Positions 25,148-33,509 of a DNA stretch of 64,000 nucleotides are shown here, in pieces. Under the pieces are notes generated by a model. It was not told the origin of the DNA, made no database searches, and saw only the letters and a list, made by a program, of their open reading frames with translations. Origin of the DNA: UBA12545 sp051024685 (GTDB lineage Bacteria > Bacillota > DSM-521 > Neomoorellales > Neomoorellaceae); NCBI GenBank assembly GCA_051024685.1, contig JAZHPA010000007.1, positions 1 to 64,000 on the forward strand. Direction: 5' to 3'. Numbering within the stretch: position 1 is the first letter of the stretch; every line of letters starts with the position of its first letter. A program made the translations under genes and the position numbers.

Positions 25148-26253
25148 AACTGGGCAAGTGGGAGATAAGGATAGAGCGCAAACAAAAGGTCTCCGGAGCC
25201 CTGGCCGGCATACTGGGCCCGGCGGCCGCCCTGTTGCTGGCCTTTTTGGTGGCGTCCGTTATCATTGCCCTTTCGGGGGCCAATCCCCTCCTGGCGTACA
25301 AGTACATGCTGTCAGGGGCCTTCGGCAGCCTGCGAAGCTTTACTGAGACCCTGGTCAAAGCCACGCCGCTCCTGCTAAGCGGTCTGGGTCTGACGGTGGC
25401 CTACCGCACGGGACTCATCTCCGTGGGCGCCGAGGGACAGATGATCATGGGCGGCCTGTTTGCCACCCTGGCGGGGATTTATATGGGGTGGATCCCGGGA
25501 CCGGCTCTGATCCTCGTCCTGATGCTGGCCGGCATGGTGGGCGGGGGGCTGTGGGGGGCCATACCGGGGTACCTCAAAGCCAGGCTGGGTGTTTCCGAAG
25601 TTATCAATACTATTATGTTAAACTATATTGCCGTTTTCCTGGTGTCTTATCTGCTGGACGTACCCCTGCGCGAGCCGCCGGGATACTTCCCCCAGAGCGC
25701 CCAGATAGCCAGGCACGCTTGGCTTCCTTATCTACTTCCGGGGACGCGCCTGCACCTGGGGGTCCTCATCGCCTTCCTATCCGCGGCCGTCGTTTATTTC
25801 CTGCTGTGGCGTTCGCCCCTGGGCTATCAAATGCGGGCGGTGGGGTACAACCGCGAGGCGGCGCGGCACAGCGGCATGAATGTGGGCAGGAACATGGTCC
25901 TGGCCCTCAGCCTTTCGGGTGCCTTTGCGGGGCTGGCGGGGATGGTGGAGATAGCGGGCCTGCACCACCGGCTGCTGAACGGGTTCAGCTCGGAGTACGG
26001 TTTTGACGCCATGGCCGTGGCCCTCCTGGGCAAATTGCACCCGGCAGGGGTAATTATAGCCTCTATTTTCTTCGGAGCCCTCAGGGTGGGGGCCAATATG
26101 ATGCAGCGCAGCGTCCAGGTTCCGGCCTCTCTGGTCTTCGTCATCCAGGGGCTGGTGATCCTTTTCGTGCTCATGGACGAACTCCTGCGCAATTATGTTA
26201 TACGCATTTTTGCCAAGCCGGTTCTGGAGGAAAAGAGTTATGGACTTAAATAA
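25138..26253 (+). CDS. Nucleoside ABC transporter permease (NupB/YufP-like), set 1
   Basis: 371 residues from GTG 25138, eight bases after AGGAG; GTG 25129 is in frame but too close to that site. BPD_transp_2 family permease with about ten membrane helices. Family phrases include ETLVKATPLLLSGLGLTVAYRTG, ISVGAEGQMIMGGLFAT, SEVINTIMLNYIAVFLVSYLL, LGYQMRAVGYNREAARHSGM and YGFDAMAVALLGKLHPAG. It pairs with the next gene to form the membrane channel of the importer. It overlaps both its neighbours. Confidence 0.93.
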   Translation: MQLKLGKWEIRIERKQKVSGALAGILGPAAALLLAFLVASVIIALSGANPLLAYKYMLSGAFGSLRSFTETLVKATPLLLSGLGLTVAYRTGLISVGAEGQMIMGGLFATLAGIYMGWIPGPALILVLMLAGMVGGGLWGAIPGYLKARLGVSEVINTIMLNYIAVFLVSYLLDVPLREPPGYFPQSAQIARHAWLPYLLPGTRLHLGVLIAFLSAAVVYFLLWRSPLGYQMRAVGYNREAARHSGMNVGRNMVLALSLSGAFAGLAGMVEIAGLHHRLLNGFSSEYGFDAMAVALLGKLHPAGVIIASIFFGALRVGANMMQRSVQVPASLVFVIQGLVILFVLMDELLRNYVIRIFAKPVLEEKSYGLK

Positions 26254-27169
26254 CCTTGCAGGATTTCTCGCCGCCACCATTCGGATGGCCACGCCCATTC
26301 TCCTGGCCAGCCTGGGAGGGGTTTTTACCGCCAGGGTGGGCATCATAAACTTCGCCCTGGAGGGCATCATGCTGGTGGGCGCCTTTATGGGGGTATACGG
26401 CTCCTATGTTACGGGTAATCCCTGGATAGGTGTCCTCATGGGCAGCCTGGGCGGACTAGCGGTGGCCCTCATACTGGGGTACATGAGTATTACAGTAAAG
26501 GCGGACCAGGTGGTGGCCGGGACGGGTATCAATATTTTGTCCATCGGCCTCACCAGCTACCTGCTCAACGTGGTCTTCGGCATAGGGGCCAAGCCTTCTG
26601 CAGTGGCGGCCTTCCAGGAATGGGCGGTGCCCGGGCTCAGCAACCTGCCCTTCGTGGGACCGGTGTTGTTCCGGCAGATACCCCTGGTGTACGTCGCCCT
26701 CCTGTTGGTGCCGCTCACCTGGTACATTATCTATAAGACCCCCTTCGGCCTCAGCATGCGGGCCATCGGCGAGAACCCCCGTGCGGCGGACAGCCTGGGC
26801 ATCAATGTGTACCGGGTGCGTTACTTGGCGGTGATCATTTCCGGCATTCTTGGGGGGTTGGGAGGAGCCTTCCTCTCTATCGGGCAGCTCTCGGTCTTTA
26901 TGGAGAAGCTCACATCGGGACGGGGCTACGTGGCCTGGTCCACGGTGACAGTGGGCAAGTGGAACCCCCTGGGGATTATGGGGGCCTCCTTCCTGTTCGG
27001 GGCGGCGGACGCCCTGCAGCTTCGCCTGCAGACTTTGGGCTTTAAGATTCCCTACCAGTTCTTCCTCATGCTGCCTTACATCCTGACCATCCTGGTCCTG
27101 GCGGGTGTGGTGGGCAGGACCGTGCCTCCGGCCTCCATGGGCAAGCCCTACGGCAAGGAAGGCCGGTAA
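26240..27169 (+). CDS. Nucleoside ABC transporter permease (NupC/YufQ-like), set 1
   Basis: 309 residues from ATG 26240 (site GGAGGAAAAG), overlapping the previous permease by 14 bp. Second BPD_transp_2 permease, with family phrases ATIRMATPILLASLGGVFTA, VGIINFALEGIMLVGAFMG, FGLSMRAIGENPRAADSLGI and TSGRGYVAWSTVTVGKWNPLG, ending in GRTVPPASMGKPYGKE. With the preceding gene it completes the first importer. A UbiD-type decarboxylase gene follows after 93 bp. Confidence 0.93.
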   Translation: MDLNNLAGFLAATIRMATPILLASLGGVFTARVGIINFALEGIMLVGAFMGVYGSYVTGNPWIGVLMGSLGGLAVALILGYMSITVKADQVVAGTGINILSIGLTSYLLNVVFGIGAKPSAVAAFQEWAVPGLSNLPFVGPVLFRQIPLVYVALLLVPLTWYIIYKTPFGLSMRAIGENPRAADSLGINVYRVRYLAVIISGILGGLGGAFLSIGQLSVFMEKLTSGRGYVAWSTVTVGKWNPLGIMGASFLFGAADALQLRLQTLGFKIPYQFFLMLPYILTILVLAGVVGRTVPPASMGKPYGKEGR

Positions 27170-27262
27170 CCCCGGGGCAGCCCATCCCCGAGAGTCCGCA
27201 GGCTGCCAGGAGTGGAGGACTACGGAAATTCGCAGAAATATATGCGCATCAGGAGGATAGCT

Positions 27263-28597
27263 ATGGATCTGAGAGAATATCTGGCGGTGCTCCGGGAGAA
27301 GGGGCATCTGGTGGAAATCGACCGGAAGGTGAGTCCCCGGTACGAGCTGGCCAATGTAATCAATACCATGCTTCAGGAGGGTGGGCCCATCGGCCTGTTT
27401 AAGAACGTGGAACACCCCTCGGGCATGGCGGTTACGGGCGGTCTGCTGGCCCACCCGGAGAGGGTTGCCCTGGCCCTGGGCTGCAGGGTGGACGAGATTA
27501 ACGCCCGGGTGGAGGCCGCGGTCGGCAACCTGCTGGAGCCCGTGACAGTGGAGCGGCCCTTGTTCCGGGAGAACGTGTTTCGGGGAGAGGAGGTGGATTT
27601 GACCCGCCAGCTCCCCATCCCCCACCACAACCCCGGCGACGGTGGCCCCTACATCACGGCGGGCATCGTTATTTCAAGGGACCCGGTGACCGGGCGCCAC
27701 AACTATTCCTACAACCGGCTGCACTTGAAGGGACCGCGACGGCTGGCCATCATGATGAACGAGTGGCGGCACATAGCGTGGTTCTACCGGGAGGCGGAAA
27801 AGCGCAATGAGCGCCTGCCCATCGCCGTGGCCATCGGCATGGATCCGGTGGTGGAAATCGCGGCGGGCTTCCGCATAGAGGAGGAAGAAATTAAGCTGGC
27901 AGGCGCCCTGCGGGGCCGGCCCATGGAGGTGGGCAAGTGCACTACGGTGGATATTTATGCTCCCCAGGAGGCGGAGATTGTTATTGAGGGGCACATCCTG
28001 CCCCACGCCCGCGAGGAGGAAGGGCCCCTGGCGGAATTCACCGGCCACTTTGGGGAGGTCTATCAGCACCCGGTAGTGGAGGTCACGGCCCTCTGCCACC
28101 GCCACCGGCCCATCTACCGCACCATCGTGCCCGGCTCCTTTGAGCACGTTTATATAGGCAACGTGCTTCCCCGGGAGCCCATGCTCCTGCGCTTCGCAAG
28201 GCACGTATCCCCCAACGTAAAGGGAGTGCACCTCCTGCCGTGCACCGGCGGGTTTATGGCGGTGATTTCCCTGGACAAGCAGAACCAGGGGGAACCCAAG
28301 AATGTGGCCCTGGCCGCCCTTATGACCCATGTGAATATCAAGATGGCCCTGGTGGTAGATACCGACGTCAACATCTACGATACCGGCGACCTCCTCTGGG
28401 CCCTGGCCACCAGGGTGGACGCGGCCCGGGACATTTTCACCGTACCCTACGCCCAGGGCATGGAGAACGACCCGACTACTGGCCCGGACGGCACCCACAC
28501 CAAGGTGGGCATCGACGCCACCCTGGATCTGGCCCTGCGCAGCGACTACAGGCGCGTGGTCTATCCGCGGGTGGACCTCCGGGACTACCTGCCTTAA
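27263..28597 (+). CDS. UbiD family (prenylated-FMN) decarboxylase
   Basis: 444 residues from ATG 27263 behind AGGAGG. UbiD enzymes use prenylated FMN and a divalent metal to add or remove carboxyl groups on aromatic or heteroaromatic acids. The family catalytic Arg-Glu-Glu triad can be placed: Arg152 (NYSYNRLHLKG), Glu253 and Glu258 (EGPLAEFTGHFG, five residues apart as in Fdc1). Other family features are LPIPHHNPGDGGPYITAGI and the C-terminal DTDVNIYDTGDLLWALATRV. No UbiX-type prenyltransferase is in the window. Position directly after a nucleoside importer and among amidohydrolases makes a carboxy-imidazole or other heterocyclic acid a plausible substrate; this is inference. It ends four bases from the convergent GntR gene. 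Confidence 0.92.
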   Translation: MDLREYLAVLREKGHLVEIDRKVSPRYELANVINTMLQEGGPIGLFKNVEHPSGMAVTGGLLAHPERVALALGCRVDEINARVEAAVGNLLEPVTVERPLFRENVFRGEEVDLTRQLPIPHHNPGDGGPYITAGIVISRDPVTGRHNYSYNRLHLKGPRRLAIMMNEWRHIAWFYREAEKRNERLPIAVAIGMDPVVEIAAGFRIEEEEIKLAGALRGRPMEVGKCTTVDIYAPQEAEIVIEGHILPHAREEEGPLAEFTGHFGEVYQHPVVEVTALCHRHRPIYRTIVPGSFEHVYIGNVLPREPMLLRFARHVSPNVKGVHLLPCTGGFMAVISLDKQNQGEPKNVALAALMTHVNIKMALVVDTDVNIYDTGDLLWALATRVDAARDIFTVPYAQGMENDPTTGPDGTHTKVGIDATLDLALRSDYRRVVYPRVDLRDYLP

Positions 28598-28601
28598 AGG
28601 G

Positions 28602-29336
28602 CTAACGGCCCCATTTTCTCAGCATGCTGAGCTGCACAATGCGCGGATGGAAAACGATGGTGTTGAAGCAGATCCGCCGGTCGTAGAGGTCGAAGAAAAG
28701 CTCCTCCCAGGAAATCAGAGGCCGGATCTCAGGCAAATCAAAAATGTCCACCAGCCGGGCATCGGCCAGCAGAGGCTGGAAGGTAAGGATGGAGTGGGAG
28801 AGCTCGGCATTGCAGCAGGCCTTGAGGACGTCCACAATGGTGGGGCCAGCCGGCAACTCTCTTATGTCCTTCACGACATGCGTCCTGGGGATCCGGATGG
28901 TGATGAAGACCGCCACCCGGCCGTCGGCCAGGTACAGCCGGTTAAAGGTGTACAGGCGGGTCTCCCCCGGAACGAGCCTTAATTTTTCGGCGATGTCGGG
29001 AATCAGCTCTTCCTCCCGGAAGTTCCGGTGCTCCACCGCTACCTCGTAGCCGCTGGCCTTGAGGAGGCGGGCGATATCCGAAATGAGGTCAATGCGCATC
29101 CGGTTCTCCAGGGCGCTGGGGTGGACGAAGTTGCCCACCCCATGTTTTTTGGATACCACGCCTTCCCGGGCCAGGATCATGAGGGCCTCCCGGATGGTGG
29201 CCCGGCTGATGCCCAGTCTTTCCGCCAGTTCTTCTTCCGGCGGGAGCCTGTTTTCCGGGAATCTGCCGTGTTGGATCATGTCGATGATGGCTTCTTTGGC
29301 CTTCATGTAGAGGGGCGTCAGGTGCAGTTTATACAT
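28602..29336 (-). CDS. GntR family regulator (HutC/UTRA type)
   Basis: 244 residues from ATG 29336; the frame is open to 29396, but the homologous part begins at YKLHLTPLYMKAKEAIIDMI. The winged helix-turn-helix covers about 5-72 (RLPPEEELAERLGISRATIR then EALMILAREGVVSKKHGVG). The rest is a UTRA ligand domain (LVPGETRLYTFNRLYLADGR, PTIVDVLKACCNAELSHS). It is divergent from the ygeW operon and convergent with the UbiD gene, the only reverse gene of the island, so it probably controls the ygeW side through the AT-rich gap at 29337-29543. Confidence 0.92.
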   Translation of the reverse strand: MYKLHLTPLYMKAKEAIIDMIQHGRFPENRLPPEEELAERLGISRATIREALMILAREGVVSKKHGVGNFVHPSALENRMRIDLISDIARLLKASGYEVAVEHRNFREEELIPDIAEKLRLVPGETRLYTFNRLYLADGRVAVFITIRIPRTHVVKDIRELPAGPTIVDVLKACCNAELSHSILTFQPLLADARLVDIFDLPEIRPLISWEELFFDLYDRRICFNTIVFHPRIVQLSMLRKWGR

Positions 29337-29543
29337 TTTCCATCTCGGCTCCTCGCATTTTGAAATTATATTAAATAAATATTTCATTTCGCGCAAACAG
29401 TGTCTAAGTCCTGCTTCCCCGGAAAATATAAACCGGCCTGCGGCCAGTAAAAAATCTTAGGGGAAGAAGTAGGAGTTCCGTACCTCTTGGCGAATAATAT
29501 TATAAAGCCATACTGAAATAAATGGACGATGGAGGGAGTCACA
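29337..29543. promoter_or_regulatory. Divergent control region between gntR and ygeW
   Basis: AT-rich stretch with an imperfect inverted repeat (GAAAT at 29362-29366 and ATTTC at 29381-29385). On the plus side there is a weak TTCCGT/ATTATA pair before ygeW. No box is close to consensus, consistent with regulated transcription, but the operator cannot be named from sequence alone. Confidence 0.45.
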
Positions 29544-30524
29544 TTGCAAACCGATCTGAAAGGCAAGCACTTAATCACTCTGCAGGAGTGGACCAAAGAG
29601 GAAATCGAAACCCTGCTGGATCTATCCTTTGAGCTGAAGCGCCGCAAGATGCTGCGGGAAAAGCACCACCTCCTGGAAGACCGCACCTTCTACATGCTCT
29701 TTTTTGAAGAATCTACCCGCACCCGGAACGCCTTCGAGACCGGCATGACGCAGCTTGGGGGACACGCCATTTACCTGACGCCCAAGATGACCCAGATCGA
29801 CCACGGCGAAACGGCCAAGGACACGGTCGAAGTGCTGGGCCGCTTTGGCGACGGCATAGGGGTGCGCAACTGCGCGTATAAGAAGGGCAATGCCTACATG
29901 CGGGAGCTGGCCAAGTGGGCCAAGATCCCGGTAATCAACATGCAGTGCGACCTGTACCATCCCACCCAGGCCCTGGCCGACCTCATGACCATCCGGGAGA
30001 AATTCGGCCCGAACCTCCGGGGCCTCAAGTTCGTCATTTCCTGGACCTATGCGCCCAAGTATATCCGTCCCCTGTCAATGCCCCAGTCCCTCATCCTGCT
30101 CATGCCCCGCTTTGGCATGGACGTCACCCTGGCCCACCCGCCCGAGTTTCACCTCCTGCCGGAGATTGTGGAACAGGCCAAGAAGAACGCGGAGGAAGCC
30201 GGGGTCAAATTTGAGATCGTCCACGATATGGACGAGGCCTGCAAGGACGCCCATGTGGTGTACGCCAAGAGCTGGGGTCCCATAGCCTACACCGGCAGCG
30301 ACACCGAGGGTGCCGAGCTCATCGAGAAATATAAGGACTGGGTGTGCAACGGCCGCCGCATGGGCCTGGCCAAGCCGGAGGCCATCTATATGCACTGCAT
30401 GCCGGCCGACCGCGGCATAGAGGTTACGGAAGACGTCATCGACGGGCCGCAGTCGGTGATCTACGACGAGGCCGAAAACCGGCTCCACACCATCAAGGCC
30501 ATCCTGGCGGCCACCATGCGCTAA
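29544..30524 (+). CDS. ygeW: YgeW-type carbamoyltransferase
   Basis: 326 residues from TTG 29544, chosen because GGAGGG (29531-29536) lies seven bases upstream; ATG 29529 would overlap that site. The aspartate/ornithine carbamoyltransferase fold is clear: carbamoyl-phosphate motif Ser57-Thr-Arg-Thr-Arg61 in FFEESTRTRNAFE, then HPTQALADLMT and HCMPADRG. Sequence features (DHGETAKDTVEVLGRFGDG, ISWTYAPKYIRPLSMPQSL) are those of YgeW, whose natural substrate was long unknown and which is tied to anaerobic purine breakdown, where running in reverse it could yield carbamoyl phosphate and hence ATP. First gene after the divergent control region. Confidence 0.92.
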   Translation: MQTDLKGKHLITLQEWTKEEIETLLDLSFELKRRKMLREKHHLLEDRTFYMLFFEESTRTRNAFETGMTQLGGHAIYLTPKMTQIDHGETAKDTVEVLGRFGDGIGVRNCAYKKGNAYMRELAKWAKIPVINMQCDLYHPTQALADLMTIREKFGPNLRGLKFVISWTYAPKYIRPLSMPQSLILLMPRFGMDVTLAHPPEFHLLPEIVEQAKKNAEEAGVKFEIVHDMDEACKDAHVVYAKSWGPIAYTGSDTEGAELIEKYKDWVCNGRRMGLAKPEAIYMHCMPADRGIEVTEDVIDGPQSVIYDEAENRLHTIKAILAATMR

Positions 30525-30536
30525 GGTTTTATCCGG

Positions 30537-30614
30537 CCTCCTGCCTGCTCCCGGCACAGGAGGTTAACGTCCTCCGCCGGTAAAGCTAAGGTGTGCCGGG
30601 AGCCAAGCAGGAGG
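30537..30614. repeat. Long imperfect inverted repeat after ygeW
   Basis: The left arm 30537-30557 (CCTCCTGC-CTGCTCCCGGCAC) pairs with the right arm 30593-30614 (GTGCCGGGAGCC-AAGCAGGAGG) apart from a few bases. A smaller hairpin GGAGG/CCTCC (30559-30575) is nested inside. It could be a terminator-like or RNA-stability structure, or a small insertion. No U-tract follows. Confidence 0.65.
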
Positions 30615-30663
30615 GATAAGTGAGGGGTGACATGCGGGGATTATCCCCGGTCTTGGTCTCCAG

Positions 30664-30871
30664 CCTGCTTGGCCTGCGCTCGCTCCAGAAACTCTCGCGG
30701 CCAAACTATCGCTCGGCCTCAAAGCTTCAGGCGGGGTTCCCTCGTCAGCCGGCGTCCCTGCCGATAGGGCCGGTCTCAGACCTCCTGTCCTCGACCCCGC
30801 TTTCGCTTTCGGCCTCCCTAAGTTTGGTGCCGCTCGAGTTTAGTCGCTAGCTTCGAAGCCTAAGCAAGCCT
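30664..30871 (+). repeat. Dispersed MITE-like repeat, copy 2
   Basis: Starts with GCCTGCTTGG, identical to the terminal 10 bp of copy 3, and follows copy 1 and copy 3 in blocks such as CTCGCTC, GCCAAACTA, CTCAAAGCT, CTAAGTTTGG, CTCGAGTTTAGTCGCT and CGAAGCCTAAGC. GGGGATACACCAG stands just outside its right end and resembles sequence outside one end of copy 3. It fills the gap between ygeW and the next amidohydrolase gene; the remainder of 30872-30968 holds only that gene's leader. Confidence 0.7.
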
Positions 30872-30968
30872 TCTCGGCCAAAAACGGGGATACACCAGCC
30901 GGCATCCGCCCTAAGAAGTAGGGTATCCCTTGCAAACCTTGATACCAACCACGGGGAGATGAGAGGCT

Positions 30969-32198
30969 ATGGATCTTCTGCTGCGGCAGGCCAGGTTGAT
31001 GGACGGGTCCCTGCAGGACATCGCGGTCCGGGACGGGAAAATCCAGGAGATGGGCCCCAGTCTTCCGCACCCGGCCCGGGAAATCATAGATGTCCAGGGT
31101 AGGCTGGTGATCCCGGCCTTTGTCGACGCCCACACCCACCTGGAGAAGGCCCTGGTGGGCGTGGTAGGGGGAGCGGCCTCCCTGCAAGAGGCCATTCTGG
31201 CCTTCGCCAACCTGTACGGCACCCTGACCAAAGAGAATGTAAAAGCGAGGGCTGGTAAGGTGCTGGAAATGGCCATCGGCCACGGCACCGGCATCCTTCG
31301 TAGCCACGTTACGGTGGCCCCGGAGATCGGCCTGGTGGCCCTGGAAGCTCTCCTCGAACTCAAGGAAAGCTACGCCCCCTTCATTGACCTCCAGTTAGTG
31401 GCCATGCCGGCCGGTGTGAATGACGTCCTGGACGAGGTCAGCCTGGAGCTGCTGGAGGAAGCGGCCCGCCTGGGCGTGACGGCTCTGGGTGGTGCGCCCC
31501 ATCTCTGCCGGGAGCCCTTTGAGACGATAGATAAAACCTTTGACTTGGCCGAAAAGTATGGCCTCCCCCTGGATTTTCACGTAGATGAGCACGACGAGCC
31601 GGACGTGCGGACCCTGGAGTATCTGGCGGAGAAGACCCGGGAGAGGGGATTGGCCGGCCGGGTGGTGGCCGGCCACTGCTGCGCCCTGTCCGCTGTGCCG
31701 GACGAGGTGGCCGCCCGGGTCATAGAAAAGGTGAGGGAGGCGGGCATCAGCGTCATCACGCTGCCCTCCTGCAACCTCTACCTTATGGGGAGGAAGGATA
31801 AGCAGCCGGTGCGCCGGGGAGTCACCCGGGTGAAGGAACTCCTGGACGCCGGGGTGAATGTAGCCTATGCTTCCGACAACATCCGCGACCCCTTCCGGCC
31901 CTTCGGCAATGCCGACATGCTGGAGGAGGCCCTGATTACGGCCCAGGTTCTCCAAATGGGACTGCCCCGTGAACTGGAAGCGGTCCTGCGGATGGGCACC
32001 TATAATGCGGCGGCCGCCGTAGGCCTGGGGGACACCTACGGCCTCCGGCCGGGCGCTTGGGCCGACATGGTCGTGCTGGAGGCGGAGAGCCCGGCCGAAG
32101 CCGTTATTACGCAAGCGGCAAAGGCCTATGTCTTTAAGCGGGGCCGGCTGGTGGCCCGCAGCCGCAAACATACGGAGAGATATTTGAAGGTTGAATAA
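30969..32198 (+). CDS. Cytosine deaminase-like (CodA/AtzC group) amidohydrolase
   Basis: 409 residues. Metal-dependent hydrolase with His55-x-His57 (DAHTHLEKAL), HVDEHDEPD, VAGHCCALSAVP and the metal-binding Asp in YASDNIRDPF. These match the cytosine deaminase/isopropylammelide hydrolase group, which attack C-N bonds of pyrimidine, creatinine or triazine rings. In this island it is a candidate for hydrolytic deamination or ring opening of a purine-derived heterocycle; the true substrate is unknown. Start ATG lies behind GGGGAGATGAGAG. A GC-rich hairpin (near 32200-32230) separates it from ygeY. Confidence 0.9.
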   Translation: MDLLLRQARLMDGSLQDIAVRDGKIQEMGPSLPHPAREIIDVQGRLVIPAFVDAHTHLEKALVGVVGGAASLQEAILAFANLYGTLTKENVKARAGKVLEMAIGHGTGILRSHVTVAPEIGLVALEALLELKESYAPFIDLQLVAMPAGVNDVLDEVSLELLEEAARLGVTALGGAPHLCREPFETIDKTFDLAEKYGLPLDFHVDEHDEPDVRTLEYLAEKTRERGLAGRVVAGHCCALSAVPDEVAARVIEKVREAGISVITLPSCNLYLMGRKDKQPVRRGVTRVKELLDAGVNVAYASDNIRDPFRPFGNADMLEEALITAQVLQMGLPRELEAVLRMGTYNAAAAVGLGDTYGLRPGAWADMVVLEAESPAEAVITQAAKAYVFKRGRLVARSRKHTERYLKVE

Positions 32199-32252
32199 GG
32201 CCCCCAGTGTATACAGCCGGGGGCAGCAGGAGATCGTTAAGGTTCGTCGAAT

Positions 32253-32283
32253 AGTATCCTTAAAATCCTCAGTATCCTTAAAA
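32253..32283 (+). repeat. Direct repeat AGTATCCTTAAAA upstream of ygeY
   Basis: Two identical 13-bp copies at 32253-32265 and 32271-32283, spaced 18 bp start to start, lie just before the ygeY start. They may be a protein-binding site or a slippage product. The hairpin GCCCCC/GGGGGC precedes them. Confidence 0.55.
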
Positions 32284-32298
32284 CAGTGGTGATAACCT

Positions 32299-33492
32299 AT
32301 GCAAATACAGACATTGCAGAAGTTTGTTGACAGCCTGCAGGACGAGATGGTGACCTTTTTGCGCGAGTTTATTGCCATTCCCAGCCCTTCCGGCCAGGAG
32401 AAGGAGGCGGCCGACTTTCTGCTGGCAGGGATGCAGAAGTTGGGGTTTGATGAGGTATGGCGCGACTCCACCGGCAGTGTGGCCGGCCGGCTGGGGCGAG
32501 GTAAGACGATCATCCTCTATGATGCCCACATGGACACCGTGGAGGCCGGGGACCCCGCCGAATGGGGCTTTGACCCCTTTAAAGGGAAATACGAAAACGG
32601 CGTGGTCTACGGCCGCGGGGCCAGTGATGATAAAGGCTGCCTGACCTGCATGGCCTTTGCCGGGAAAGTCATCAAGGAACTCGATTTGCTGGGCGACTTT
32701 ACCCTGTACGTTGTGGGTGTGGTAGGAGAAGAGATAGGCGAGGGGAAGGCTATTCAGAATTTCCTGGAAGAAACCGGCATCCGTCCCCACTACGTGGTGA
32801 TCGGCGAGGCCAGCGACCTGCGCCTGTGCAGGGGTCACCGGGGCCGGGCCCTTTTGAAGGTGAGGGTGCCGGGCCGGGAGGGCCATGCCAGCGCCCCCGA
32901 GCGGGCGGACAACGCCCTCTCTAAAGCCGCGGCCATCGTGCGGGAAGTGGAGCGCCTCCCGGAGAAATTTGCCGTGGACCCCTTCCTGGGCAAGGGCAGC
33001 ATCGCAGCCACCAAGGTGGAGTGCAAGACCCCTTCCCTCAACACCATACCCGGGGAATGCCTCCTTTACCTGGATCGCCGGCTGACGGTAGGCGAAACGA
33101 GGGAGCTGTGCCTCAAGCAGGTGAGGGAGATTGCGGCGCCCTTCGGGGCCGAAGTGGAGATCCTGCAGTGCGAGGAGCCCGGCTACATGGGCAAACCCAT
33201 AGGAGGAGAGGAGTTCTTCCCCGCCTGGAGCCTGCCGGAAGATCATCCTCTGATCCAGGCGGCGGCCGAGACCTTCCGGCGCGTCCTGGGGCGCGAACCG
33301 GTCATCGGCCGTTGGGATTTCAGCACCGACGGCACCTATACCGCTGGCATGGCCGGGATCCCCACCCTGGGGTTCGGGCCGGGCTCGGAGGAACATCCCC
33401 ACACCCTTAGAGATCAGATCTCCGTACCACAGCTTTTAGATGCCCTAAAGGTATATGCCTACCTGCCCCGCATGCTGGCCGGTGGCGACTAA
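32299..33492 (+). CDS. ygeY: YgeY family M20 metallohydrolase
   Basis: 397 residues. Zinc-dependent M20/ArgE-DapE-type hydrolase with metal ligands visible: His77 and Asp79 (YDAHMDTVEAGDP), the bridging Asp in YGRGASDDKG, and Glu144-Glu145 (VVGEEIGEG), plus the C-terminal WDFSTDGTYTAGMAGIPTL and GPGSEEHPHT. This fits YgeY, a member of the selenium-metabolism-linked gene group shown to take part in anaerobic purine (uric acid) degradation in gut bacteria. It probably hydrolyses an amide intermediate made after ring opening. It lies between the cytosine-deaminase-like gene and a flavodoxin-like gene. Confidence 0.92.
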   Translation: MQIQTLQKFVDSLQDEMVTFLREFIAIPSPSGQEKEAADFLLAGMQKLGFDEVWRDSTGSVAGRLGRGKTIILYDAHMDTVEAGDPAEWGFDPFKGKYENGVVYGRGASDDKGCLTCMAFAGKVIKELDLLGDFTLYVVGVVGEEIGEGKAIQNFLEETGIRPHYVVIGEASDLRLCRGHRGRALLKVRVPGREGHASAPERADNALSKAAAIVREVERLPEKFAVDPFLGKGSIAATKVECKTPSLNTIPGECLLYLDRRLTVGETRELCLKQVREIAAPFGAEVEILQCEEPGYMGKPIGGEEFFPAWSLPEDHPLIQAAAETFRRVLGREPVIGRWDFSTDGTYTAGMAGIPTLGFGPGSEEHPHTLRDQISVPQLLDALKVYAYLPRMLAGGD

Positions 33493-33509
33493 AGGAAGGG
33501 GGCCTCGCG

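Noticed and set aside
28618..28631. Perfect 14-bp palindrome CTCAGCATGCTGAG
   Set aside because: It lies inside the last codons of the GntR gene, has no U-tract and is probably a coincidence of coding sequence.
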